From: Tetranychus cinnabarinus
Taxonomy: Eukaryota; Arthropoda; Arachnida; Trombidiformes; Tetranychidae
Reading direction: 5' to 3'
DNA: 64,000 nucleotides
Assembly (NCBI GenBank): GCA_022266195.1
Contig: WHVY01000003.1
Location: 7,130,001 to 7,194,000 of the forward strand
Part shown: positions 51,374 to 61,300 of the stretch, in pieces
Layout of the letters: each line of letters begins with the position of its first letter
How positions within the stretch are numbered: the first letter of the stretch is position 1
Position numbers and translations under genes: made by a program
The notes under the pieces: model-generated
What the model saw: the letters and a program-made list of their open reading frames with translations, nothing else
The model's database searches: none
Told to the model about the DNA's origin: nothing

Positions 51374-51906
51374 TAGATACCGAAGCTAGTGAAAACAAGC
51401 TAGCTAGCCAGCCACCTGAACACTCGTGTGGCTGTAGCCAGAACGTTATCTGGCTAAAGTAGCTTGAAACTACTAGCTAGCTTGCCACTTTTTTATTACG
51501 AATTTAACTCGTTCAGGCTTTTTATGACTCGAAAAGATCTATTGAAGGACATTTAATTCATTTAAATCAATTTTAGACGATACTTTTGCTTCCTTGTAAC
51601 TTTCTTCATTTTTAAAATATTTTCAACTCAGTCCTTCAAGAGTAAACAAAATTTTCTTGATCAATGAAAATTTGCAAATTTCAAGTTGAACTCTATGTAC
51701 TTCTTTCATTTCAAGTTTACTATACATTTTACTTCATTAATGAAGAAATTTAACAATCATATTGCTCTTTTTCAATGACTAGCCACCCAAGTGGGAATTT
51801 AGCAGCAAAGCTAGCTTAGCTACTGCCAGCTAGCTATCAGCCAGCCACATACCAATTTTAACAGTAGCCAGCCACCACAGCAAAACTCGGCTAGCTTCGG
51901 TATCTA
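51374..51906. mobile_element. hAT-type MITE, 533 bp, 8-bp target duplication
   Basis: The element begins TAGATACCGAAGCTAG and ends with its exact inverse complement, a 16-bp perfect terminal inverted repeat. It is flanked on both sides by the same octamer, GTATAAAT, at 51366-51373 and 51907-51914. Eight-base target duplications are the hallmark of hAT elements. Both subterminal regions are crowded with short repeats in both orientations, such as GCTAGC, AGCCAGCCAC and CTGGCT, the kind of array that hAT transposases bind. The AT-rich centre (51500-51770) has no transposase frame, so it needed a partner element to move. The perfect duplication and terminal repeats suggest a fairly young insertion. 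Confidence 0.92.
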
Positions 51907-51914
51907 GTATAAAT

Positions 51915-54166
51915 CATTGATTCCTTGAAGGAGGACATGAGATGAAGAGGAAAGAAGCCTGTTGAAAATTATCACCCAAAATGATGATAATGATGATGGG
52001 AATGATGATGAAAAATAATGGACAAAGTAGTACATTTTACTGTATCCAGTTTAACCTATTGTTACCCAAATGGATAACAGATCCGAGTCTTTACAAATCC
52101 AAATGATTCCAACGAAACCATTTCAAACCCAAACTGTAATTCATAAAATTATCATTTTCTAATCTTAAACAATCGATAAATCTTTTAAATTTAATAAATG
52201 TTGATTAATGGAAAATTGAAAATGGATAAACTGTTGTTAAATATGACTGGTAAAGAGAAATTAAAATGAACCAAATTCTAGGTAAGTTAATAGAAATGAA
52301 TATCAAAATTGTATTGTCATCTAAACTCTTTTTTTCTACCTTCATCTTGTCTATCTTTTAACAGGTTATTATCGATAAAATATGGGCTCGGTTTGAACCA
52401 TCGATCGGACCTTTGCATGTTCACAGAATCATCATTGTCTTCCTTTTCATCCTTTTTCACCAACTTTATTCCTTCACAATGAATATTTGCATCAATACTT
52501 GAATAAAACTGTTCATTGGAATGACTTTTTTACTTTTGTACTCATTAGTGAGTTTACCAGTTTTATTTTGGTTCATTTGTTGGTTTATTGGTGAACACAC
52601 ACACAATGTTGAGATTAATTAATCTCAAAGTTTATACTTTAAAGGTAAATGTATATTAATAAATATAAATAGTAAGCAATCAAGCAAAAAATAAACAATT
52701 TGCTTACTCTTCTCTTCTCAGCTTTTTCATCTGTGCATCTTACCTTTTATTAAACCTTTTTTCCTATCATCATCATCTTCATTTTCATCTTCACCTTGCC
52801 TACAACTATTAACATTATTCAAAGGCTTCTACTGCTAACTGTAATTAGTTTCTTCCATTTTCTGTTCTTTTTTTTTTGGTTGTTACCTTGCTCATCATTT
52901 AACTCAATCTATGCTAGTTGCTCAGCTTGTGATATGATGATGATGATGATGATGATGATGGAATTAGTCACATGAAACATTTAAAACATCTTCACCAAGT
53001 TATAGGAACAAGAAGATAATGTTAATATTAAAACATTGAAAGAAACAGTTTGTTATATCTCTAATAAACAACATAAAATGCACCTAACAGTGAATGCTTA
53101 CGGTATATATTATCATACTTTAGACGTAAATGTACATAGAGCCAGTTTTAGGCTAATGTTTAGCCAACTCTTCAATAATTCTTACCTTTACTTTTATTAA
53201 ATCCATTGAATTAATTATGTAGAAGAGTGCATCAATTGATGGTAACACTTTCACTAGCAAAAGGGAAAACAATATCAATGGGAGAAACTCAAATCCAAAT
53301 TGTTGTTTGTTTCATTTGGAGTTGTTTTTTTTCTTGGGTTGAACCTGATTCTCTCGGGTAATCCAGTTGTTATTTAAAATTATTCAACACTTGGATACAT
53401 TAAAACTGTAGTTGGTTGATGAAACAAGATGAAACACTATTGTTGATTCATTTGAAAACCAATCGACTGGTGAAGAGATGAGTTAAACTGACACAAGATT
53501 CAATTGAAATGGAATAACTGTGAATCATAGTTTCAACTTTTACTCCTAGTTTTAAACCTTGTTTCTTAACGTAATTATTATATAATACTTTTTCGATTAA
53601 ATTTTTTCTTAATTTCGTCTTCTCTTGCTCTTTCATTCACTCTTTTCCTCTCTTTCTCTCACTCTCGATCTCTCTCTTGATTCTCAACCCGGCCTGGTTG
53701 AAATGAAACCAGGGAAATGATGGAACAGCAACCTTGACAATCTTTGTTGGTAAAAGTTGGTTATAGACTTTCTCACTTTTTCTCACTCTCCCAACAGTCT
53801 CTGGGAGCGAGAATGATGATATTACTGGGAGTTGAAGGGAGTTAAGGCTAATAAACAAGTGCATGCGAATAGAAGAGTTGGAGAGGTAAAATTCAGACTG
53901 AATAGATTCCATGTTGAATGTTGAATAACCTGGAAACCAAAAGTTGATTTTTTGCTATGTAGAGCCATCTATCGTTGGTGACTGCAACTTTACTATTGGC
54001 TTCTATTAGCGGTTGCGTATTAAGTTGAGTTATGTAAATTTTTTTATGAGTAACAGGCTATGTAATCGTGTTCATTGAAATTTTCATCACCCCCTGAGAT
54101 TGTTATCCTTAATAGTATTTGTTGTCGTTGTTTTCATCTTTGGACGAATCCTTAGTAAAGTGTATT
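51915..54166. other. Intergenic DNA upstream of YIPF5
   Basis: Contains an (ATG)9 microsatellite at 52934-52960, a perfect 16-bp palindrome (GAGATTAATTAATCTC) at 52611-52626 and a CT-rich run near 53638-53680. The last 250 bp should hold the YIPF5 promoter and 5' UTR. GCCATCTAT at 53964-53972 lies 195 bp before the start codon. No gene is supported. Confidence 0.5.
52934..52960. repeat. (ATG)9 microsatellite
   Basis: Nine uninterrupted ATG units, intergenic. Confidence 0.95.
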
Positions 54167-55039
54167 ATGGAGGGTCAATACCCAAATTGGAACTCTCCTC
54201 CGTATGGTGAACCAACTTATGGTGAACCGGCTTATGGTGAACAGAGCTCAGGTAATTGTCAGATGTTGCTTTAAGTGTTTTACGTATTCATTTTAAATCA
54301 TTTATTTACATTTTTTTTATTTTTCTTTCAAGATTTTGTCACCATTGAAAGTCCCATGGATAACTTGAATACAATGTCATCCCATGGTTATTATCCTTAT
54401 TATCAACCTGCACCCGCTGCACCGTCAACCAATTCAATTTTCAACTCACAAACAACATCAAATGATCTGAGTGCTGATCCTTTTTACTCATCAACTACTT
54501 CAGGTGATCCATACGCTGATGAACCTCCATTGTTGGAAGAGTTAGGAATCAATTTTGATCAAATAATGCAGAAAACTCTTGCTGTTATAATTCCCTTTAA
54601 GAAAACTGAACAAAGTATCCTCCATGAAAGTGATCTTACTGGTCCATTGGTATTCTGCTTCGCTTTTGGAATGTTTCTTCTTCTTTCTGGAAAACTTCAC
54701 TTTAGTTATATTTATGGTATTGGAATTGTTGGATGTTTATCAGTTTACTTTTTACTCAACCTTATGTCACCCACCCAAACGTCAATTTCATTCATTTGCA
54801 CAGTGTCTGTATTGGGTTATAGTCTTCTTCCTATGGTCGTTCTTTCTGGCCTTGCTGTCATATTCAAGCTAAGCACCGGTATAATTGGTAATTTCTTCGC
54901 AATGACAGCTGTTCTATGGTGTGCTTTAAGTGCCTCGAAGCTTTTTGTAACTGCTTTAGCTCTTCAACGACAACAACCACTGATTGCCTATCCCTGTGCT
55001 TTACTTTATGGAGTTTTTGCTTTACTGACAGTCTTCTGA
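54167..55039 (+). CDS. YIPF5: YIPF5, Yip1-domain ER-Golgi membrane protein
   Basis: Member of the Yip1 family, multi-span proteins that cycle between ER and cis-Golgi, bind Rab GTPases and act in COPII transport. Joining 54167..54251 and 54333..55039 across an 81-nt GT-AG intron gives 263 residues, the usual size for the family. The N-terminal cytoplasmic part is rich in Tyr, Pro and Ser. It starts with three 15-bp tandem repeats coding for YGEP-like units (54206-54250), then DEPPLLEELGIN at 91-102, the signature shared by YIPF5 and YIPF7. The Yip1 domain follows with DLTGP (129-133), where the family norm is DLYGP, then about five hydrophobic segments. The C-terminus, YPCALLYGVFALLTVF, is nearly identical to other YIPF5 proteins. 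The first exon is supported by the reading-frame join (TCAG/AT giving Asp). A broken HACD copy begins 420 bp downstream. Confidence 0.95.
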
Positions 55040-55459
55040 GCAGAAAAGTTTCTTGTTAACCGCTTGTTTTCAATGGACTTATCAAGTCAAGATTCACTAT
55101 TAAAGTCTTTGATTCCAAATGGATAAACTTGTCCAATGTCATCTTCAGTCAATCAACAACTTCCCTTACAAACTTATCATCGTCAACATCTTAAAGATTA
55201 ACTATCAAGTTTAACTTTACTTTTCTCAAACAAGCTTCAATAATTTTCATTCTCATTCATTTTTGTTTGTCACCAATCTCTTCTTGTGCTCTTCCTTTCA
55301 TTTCATATTCCACCTCAACTTATTGGTTATTAGCCTTATTTATGGACAGAGTAAAATTGTAGCTACTTTGAAATGATGACCACTTCATGCTGTTTGATTT
55401 ATAGTCGCCTATCTTGTTATTTAAAACATTTTATAAGAGACAGGCTAATCAAGCAGAAT

Positions 55460-55880
55460 ACATCTTTTGCTGTGCAAAGTCCTCTTATCTAAAAATCATC
55501 ATTTATTTAACTCTTAAGTTTTAAGTTTAATTCAATTATTATAATGAATAGAAATAATCCCGTTGCAAAGTTTTACTTAATTTTATATAATATTTTTCAA
55601 TTTGTCGGGTAAGGCTTTTCGATTCAGTTTATCTTATTTTTATAAAATAGTTGGTATAATTTTCTCTCCTATTTCCATGTTCGTGGCATTTAGATCGGGA
55701 ATGGTCCTGTATGGATTGTTTGGAGCTTTCCAATCTGATGAATTGAATCAAAACAAATTATATGGAAAATGCGATTACCATTGTTATTTTTTCAAACTTT
55801 ACAATCGATTGAAATTGTGCATGCAGCTATAAAATTGGTTCCATCATCACCTTTTCTAACTTCTCTTTAAAACTTTTTTC
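55460..55880 (+). pseudogene. Truncated, frameshifted copy of the HACD gene
   Basis: This block is a diverged inverted copy of the 5' part of the intact HACD gene at 60.45-61.30 kb. It includes about 84 bp upstream of the start codon, the first exon (ATG at 55544), an 85-nt intron (55609-55693; the intact one is 86 nt) and roughly the first 180 bases of the second exon. Keeping the intron shows a DNA-level duplication, not retrocopying. Lesions: the conserved Trp23 codon TGG reads TCG, one base is lost near 55763-55770 and throws the frame to a TAA at 55830, and the rest of the gene is absent after about 55880. Start codon and both splice sites survive, so a transcript is possible but not a working enzyme. 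Confidence 0.9.
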
Positions 55881-56117
55881 GTTTCACCTAATATTTGCAG
55901 ACAATTTGGTCAGTTTACAAATAAACATTATATTTCAATTTTGTTAAGGTTGTTTTTTACGGTACAAGAAGGGGGTGATTGCTGCTCATTCCCGTTGATG
56001 AAGTTCATGAAACGAAGTTTAACATCAAAAATAGAGAAAAGTTACAGGGAATATTATGATGGGTCGGTGTTAGATATTGAGATCCATTGATTTGATGAAT
56101 TGTTGGATAATATGTTC

Positions 56118-57581
56118 TCATTTAGCACTGAAACTGACTTTAATAGTTTTACCACCGTTTTCAATACTAACATTTTGTAGCGTTACGCTGTATTCGCAGT
56201 TTATTTCAAGAAAAAATTTATCCCCAGACGGGCTAACTTTAATCACTGGAGGTTTCAACGGGTTGAGAAGTTGCACAGTATCTCGAGACTCATTCTTGCA
56301 TGAAGGAGGTGTTTCGATCATGTTGTTAATGTTTTCCTCTACGAAACTTTCCTCGATAGTGTCTTCAGCATAGGGTACGTCAACAGTATCACAGTAAATT
56401 ACTTGATGAGTATCTTCAGAGTCTCCCTCTTTAGAAAATGATGTTAATATGTTGGCGATACAATTTTCAATTTCCCTTGAATCACCTGATTGTTTGTTTT
56501 TATCGAGAAAGTTGCCAAATTCGTCGTAATTTGCAATTATCAATTCATTGATTCGATTAATCGCCACTTTCAGTACTTGCGAAAAAGATTTATAACAAAC
56601 ACGAACCAAAGAACCATCGAAAGCGGGTAACCTAAATAAAACTTGCACTGTATTGGCTGCATATGGAAGAACTTGAATCCATTCAAGTATAAGATCATTT
56701 TGTTCTTTTTTAGATTTTGGTATAAAAAGTTCGTGTATTGAGTGCAAATCCTCTGATGTTAAACTTGCTGCCTCACAGGATTCAGATAACTCGTGATTAC
56801 ATTTAATTCTCACAGTCGGTGATGGCACATAGTTGGAAACTGCAGGCGATTCAAGAGGTATTTTGAGTACATTTCTATTCCGTACTTTAACATATTTCTT
56901 CTTTGGGGTTGTTTCATTTGTATCGGAAGATCTAGAATAAAATTGGAAAAAATTTTTATATTTAATATTTTATATTAAAACCATGCAATAACGAAAATTG
57001 TAATAAAAACATTTAAATTCTTACATATTGTCAGCATCTTTGTCTTTGAACAGCTTGGAAATCAGTACATGCTCGTCTTTTAATTCGTGGTTACAATCTA
57101 CAACCATCTGTTTGATGATGAATTTTTGTTTATAGTGATCGAAACAGGCATAGATATATGTAGGACACATTAGTTTGGCCGTTCTTTGATTTGGTCTGAT
57201 CCCTTTCGATGTTGACCTGTAACCACCATAATGTTTACAGGTTAATTTCAGATATTGGTATTCAAAACCTTTGATAGACACAGTTGTACCCTCTTGCGAT
57301 TGCGATTCATCGTCATTAAGATCACCACTAGAGTCAATTGATTCATCATGGTCTTGTTCATGTTCATCTTCTTCTGGTACACCTTCTCCAATCTTTTTGA
57401 ACGTTTTTCTCTTTTTGCTTCCCCTAACTCGACTCTTAAGCTTCCTACTTGTTGTGATTGTCAATTTTATCGAGGTTTTACGTTGAAATTCATCAACAGC
57501 GGCTACAAAATCTTGCCATTGATCAAACTCGGCATACAATTTTAATTGTAACGAATTAAGGTCCAATTTACCGCAGTCCAT
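56118..57581 (-). CDS. FAR1/ZSWIM-like zinc-coordinating DNA-binding protein
   Basis: Joining complement(56118..56931, 57025..57581) across a 93-nt intron (donor GTAAGA, acceptor TTCTAG) gives 456 residues. The start is the ATG for MDCGKLDLN; an open TTG upstream is ignored. The N-terminal half looks like the FAR1/ZSWIM N-terminal domain of the WRKY-GCM1 superfamily. An FDQWQDF...FQRK segment comes first, then a basic and a Glu/Asp-rich insert, then the likely zinc ligands C115, C139, C163 and H165 with RPNQRTAKLMCP between. The usual last pair is His-x-His; here the first is Cys. The C-terminal half is acidic and unrecognised, with no MULE transposase or SWIM finger. It probably acts in the nucleus, and may be a domesticated transposon-derived domain. 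It diverges from the capping enzyme across 511 bp. Confidence 0.75.
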
Positions 57582-58092
57582 TGTTGAATAGTAATTAAAT
57601 ATAATCTGTTGCAAGAGATATTACAAAAGGTAAAACTTAAAAATAAAATCAAACTGCAGCAAAGAGATGGATGAAAGGGAACAGAAAGAAGGGTAAAAAG
57701 GAGTCATGAAATTTTTAGCGCTCTCTTGAGCCTAGATAGACTTACCTTCTAAATAGATACTTATCAATTGTTAACTGTACTTTTAACAAAGATGACTCGA
57801 TATATGAAACAACATAATAATTTGAAATAATAATCGAAAATATAAACAAATTTTTACAAACTTCATGTGTGTGAATCTTTTGATTTTAGACAATAAAATG
57901 CATAAATTTTTTCCATAAAGCAATGCCATCTATTAAACGTTTAGATTATTATAAGATCTTGGGATAAGGATCGGATCCATTCTTGAATACAGCTGTAGGC
58001 TTTATTTATCCTTGTTTATTTGTCATTTTCGGTGTTATTTTGGTGTTTATTTTGCTATTTATTTTGGTTTTTCGTGTACCAGAAGCATCAAC
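57582..58092. promoter_or_regulatory. Shared upstream region of two divergent genes
   Basis: The start codons of the DNA-binding protein gene (-) and the capping enzyme gene (+) are 511 bp apart here, so both promoters and 5' UTRs must lie in this interval unless hidden leader exons exist. GCCATCTAT at 57925-57933 recurs upstream of two other genes in the window. No open frame of note. Confidence 0.6.
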
Positions 58093-60176
58093 ATGGCAGA
58101 ACGGTATGTTTTGCCTCCTCGTTGGTTAAAATGTCCTCGTAGAAGTGATCTAATTGCAGGTAAACTTGATTCATCTAATTTTTTAAATATTTACTCATTC
58201 TCGAGCGTGGTTAAAGCATAGAACCTTTTCCAATCGCAACATCATTGTATTTCGATCGCCATTTAGCATAAATCCATCTTTATTTTAACTCTTTAGATAA
58301 ATTTGTTGCGATTAAAACTCCATTAGATGATAATTATAAAGATTTGATGAACCCTGGCCAGTTTTGGACACCAGAAATGGCATTACGGAGCTTTAAAACT
58401 GACAATGTATGTTGATGACAAGTGACAATGTTTTTTCGTTTTTAGAAAGGATTTCTTTATGGATTTGCTATATTTCATCCCTTCTCTTAGGTTAATATTG
58501 GTCTATGGATTGATTTAACCAATACATCTCGTTTTTATAATAAAGAGATTATAGAGAAAAAGGACGTTAAATATGTTAAAATTCAATGTAGAGGGTAAGT
58601 TGACCTGTTCAATTGTAAAATATGAAATCTAATATATTTTTCATGCTTTGTATATAGGCACGGTGAATGTCCATCTCCTGAACAGACCAGAACATTTGTT
58701 AATATATGTGATAATTTTTTCTCAAGCCAACCAATGAAAAAGATTCTTGTTCACTGTACTCACGGGTTCAATAGGACTGGTTTTCTTGTTTGTGCATATT
58801 TAGTGGAAAGACAAGATTGGTCCATCGAAGCTAGTGTCAATGAATTTTCAAAGTGTCGTAAACCTGGAATCTATAAAGGAGACTATTTAAAAGAACTTTT
58901 TGACAAATATGGTGATGTTGAAGATACCCCTGATCCTCCTCAACTTCCTAGTTGGTGTTATGACGAAGAAGACGCTGATGATGATGTAGTCAATAATGGT
59001 AATACTGGGTCAAGTAGTGGATCTAGTAGACGTGATTCAATTAAATCTAATGCAACTTTCATGGAGGGTATTAGTGGTGTTTCTCCCGCTGATCCAAAAA
59101 TATGGCATGAGATCCAAAGAAAATGTAAAGATATGTGTGAATGGCATGGTTCAAATTTCCCTGGTAGCCAGCCAGTCTCATTAGATTTCAAAAATATCCA
59201 TTTACTTAAACAAAAAAATTATTTAGTCAGTTGGAAAGCTGATGGAACCCGCTATATGATGTTAATAGATGGTGAAGATAGAATATATTTCATCGATAGA
59301 GATAATGCTGTTTTTCAAGCCAGAGGGATCCGTTTTCCTAAACGTAAAGATCTTAACGGTCATCTTTCCAATACTCTATTAGATGGTGAAATGATTATTG
59401 ATGAACATCAAGGTCAGAAAACTCCTAGATACCTAATTTATGATATTATTAGATTTGAAAATCAAGAAGTTGGTAAAATGAAATTTGACGTTCGCCTTGT
59501 TTGCATTAAACGAGAAATTATAAACCCACGAGAAGAAGCCAAGCGTGCTGGAATTATTGATAGAGCTAGAGAACCTTTTGGTATTCGTCAAAAAGAATTC
59601 TGGCCAATTCATTCTACCAAAGCACTTTTTGGAGCCTCATTTACTCAACAACTTTCACATGAAATAGACGGTTTAATATTCCAACCTCTCGAAGATCCGT
59701 ATAGAGCTGGCCAATGTCCAGAAAGTTTAAAATGGAAACCAGAGACTCATAATTCTATCGACTTCAAAGCACAGATCTATACTGTCACAAAAGTTGCTCA
59801 ATTGACAGAAAAGTATTTAAATCTCTATGTTGGTAGATGTACTGAGCCATTTAGTCAAATGAAATATTCAAAAGAATTTAAAGATTTAAATGGTAAAATT
59901 ATCGAATGTACATGGGATTATGATAAAAAAACTTGGAAATTTATGCGTGTGAGAACAGATAAATCTTTTCCTAACTCTCTGGATACCGCTAATGCAGTTA
60001 TGGAGACAATACTTAGACCAATATCAAAAGATGCTTTATTGAATTTCATTGAAACTATTCCACATCATCAAAAATCTACTCAAAAGCGTCCCTATCCATC
60101 TAATGATCGCAATTTAATGCCACCTCCACCCTCTTCAGACGTTGATCGGGAACATAAAAAAAGAAGAGTTTCATAA
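58093..60176 (+). CDS. RNGTT: Bifunctional mRNA capping enzyme (RNA triphosphatase and guanylyltransferase)
   Basis: Nuclear enzyme that removes the 5' gamma-phosphate from nascent RNA polymerase II transcripts and adds GMP. I join 58093..58159, 58297..58406, 58491..58594 and 58658..60176 (introns of 137, 84 and 63 nt) to give 599 residues, the usual animal length. The N-terminus MAERYVLPPRWLKCPRR matches animal enzymes. The cysteine-phosphatase domain includes VDLTNT-like IDLTNT and the active-site loop HCTHGFNRTG, with nucleophile Cys127 and Arg133. An acidic Ser-rich linker follows. The guanylyltransferase domain has motif I KADGTR (Lys287 nucleophile), DGEM (336-339), EIDGLIF (429-435), LKWKP (451-455) and RVRTDK (524-529) in the OB fold. 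The C-terminus carries MPPPPS and a basic KKRR tail. All catalytic residues are present. Confidence 0.97.
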
Positions 60177-60321
60177 GTTCTGAATTATATTCTGTTTACC
60201 TATCCTTTCTTTCATTTCACTCCTCCAGCCATGTACCTTTTAAACCTCGTTCTTTCTTTCAGCTATCTTCCCAACAAAACGATCCATCGTTAATTTATCA
60301 ACCACCAAAACCACAAAAGAT

Positions 60322-60327
60322 AATAAA
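60322..60327 (+). terminator. Polyadenylation signal of the capping enzyme gene
   Basis: AATAAA 146 nt after the stop codon. Another AATAAA lies near 60382, already inside the likely 3' UTR of the opposing gene. Confidence 0.5.
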
Positions 60328-60350
60328 TCTCTTTTTCAAAAAAATACGTA

Positions 60351-60356
60351 TTTATT
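60351..60356 (-). terminator. Polyadenylation signal of the HACD gene
   Basis: TTTATT on the given strand, read as AATAAA on the minus strand, 97 nt after the HACD stop. It lies 24 bp from the capping enzyme's signal, so the two transcripts probably overlap at their 3' ends. Confidence 0.45.
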
Positions 60357-60452
60357 GTTTTTCGCCGCAATTTATCTATCAATAAAAAATCCAATTTAAA
60401 TTAACTAAATGCCCAGAAATGAAGGAAAGAAGATGTCAGAAGACGCCTTCCT

Positions 60453-61300
60453 TTATTTTGTCTTTTTTGTTGATGTTGTTTTTGCCAATGATTTTCCTCT
60501 TTGCGATACCATGTAAAAGTAAAGTTTAGGGAAAACTGAAAACAAAAAATGAGTTGATTAGTTGACATTTTCAATAAAATGAAGGACAGATTAAAAATTG
60601 AATGAAAAATTCAACTTACATGGTATGTAAGAAGCCATGAAGGCCATAACTGCATAATCAGTATAGAATGATATGTTCAATGGATTTGGTAATTTGAAAA
60701 AAAGTAACTCTCGTTGCTTAATGGGACCTAAAGCGGCATACATCAGCAATAGTTCACCTGAAACACCAGCAGGATAAAGTACAAGGAAAAACGAGTATCG
60801 ACACCAAGTCAAGATGTATGGGACAAGGTTAATAATGTTGAGTGCATAGTATAAATAACGGGTTGTCTCTGCAAGACCCCAAGCTCCAAGTATGAGCAAC
60901 AACCCAACACTAGAGCGAGTTTCAGGGACTGGTTCGAGAATGGCCCAACAGACGACTATTCTTGAAATAATTTGAAGAAAAGTTAGAAAAGGTGATGATG
61001 GAACCAATTTTATAGCTGCATGCACAACTTCAATCAACTGCAGAGTCTGGAAAAACAACAATGGTAATCGTATGTTTTCATACAATTTCTTATGATTTAA
61101 ATCACCAGATTTCGCAGCGGTAAACAACCCGTACAGGACCATTCCCCATCTAGATGCCACAAACACGGAAATAGGAAAAAAAAGTTACACCAACTATTTT
61201 ATAAAAAAAAGATGAGTTGAATCAAAAAGACTTACCCTGCAAATTGAAATAGATTATATAAAATTAAATAAAACTTTGCAATGGGATGATTTCTATTCAT
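60453..61300 (-). CDS. HACD: Very-long-chain 3-hydroxyacyl-CoA dehydratase (HACD1/2 type, PTPLA family)
   Basis: ER membrane enzyme for the third step of very-long-chain fatty-acid elongation, converting 3-hydroxyacyl-CoA to trans-2-enoyl-CoA. Three exons, complement(60453..60535, 60620..61149, 61236..61300), give 225 residues; introns are 84 and 86 nt. The start is MNRNHPIAKFYLILYN, and joining exon 1 to 2 yields FAGWGMVLYG, matching the family's YN..Q..GW pattern. FFQTLQLIEVVHA, SRI and the region before YPAGVSGE are well conserved. Tyr147 and Glu154 correspond to the catalytic pair identified in yeast Phs1 (seven residues apart). After MASYIPFFPKLYFYM the protein ends in KKTK, a dilysine ER-retrieval signal. 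Apparent ATG and stop in the central open frame lie in introns. It faces the capping enzyme tail to tail. Confidence 0.93.

Noticed and set aside
55602..55832. Apparent small membrane protein of 76 residues
   Set aside because: It begins inside the exon 1-intron junction of the HACD pseudogene, runs through the unspliced intron and ends at the frameshift-created stop.
58958..59191. Minus-strand frame and second plus-strand frame inside the capping enzyme
   Set aside because: Shadows of the Ser/Asp-rich linker of the capping enzyme, whose own frame has all catalytic motifs.
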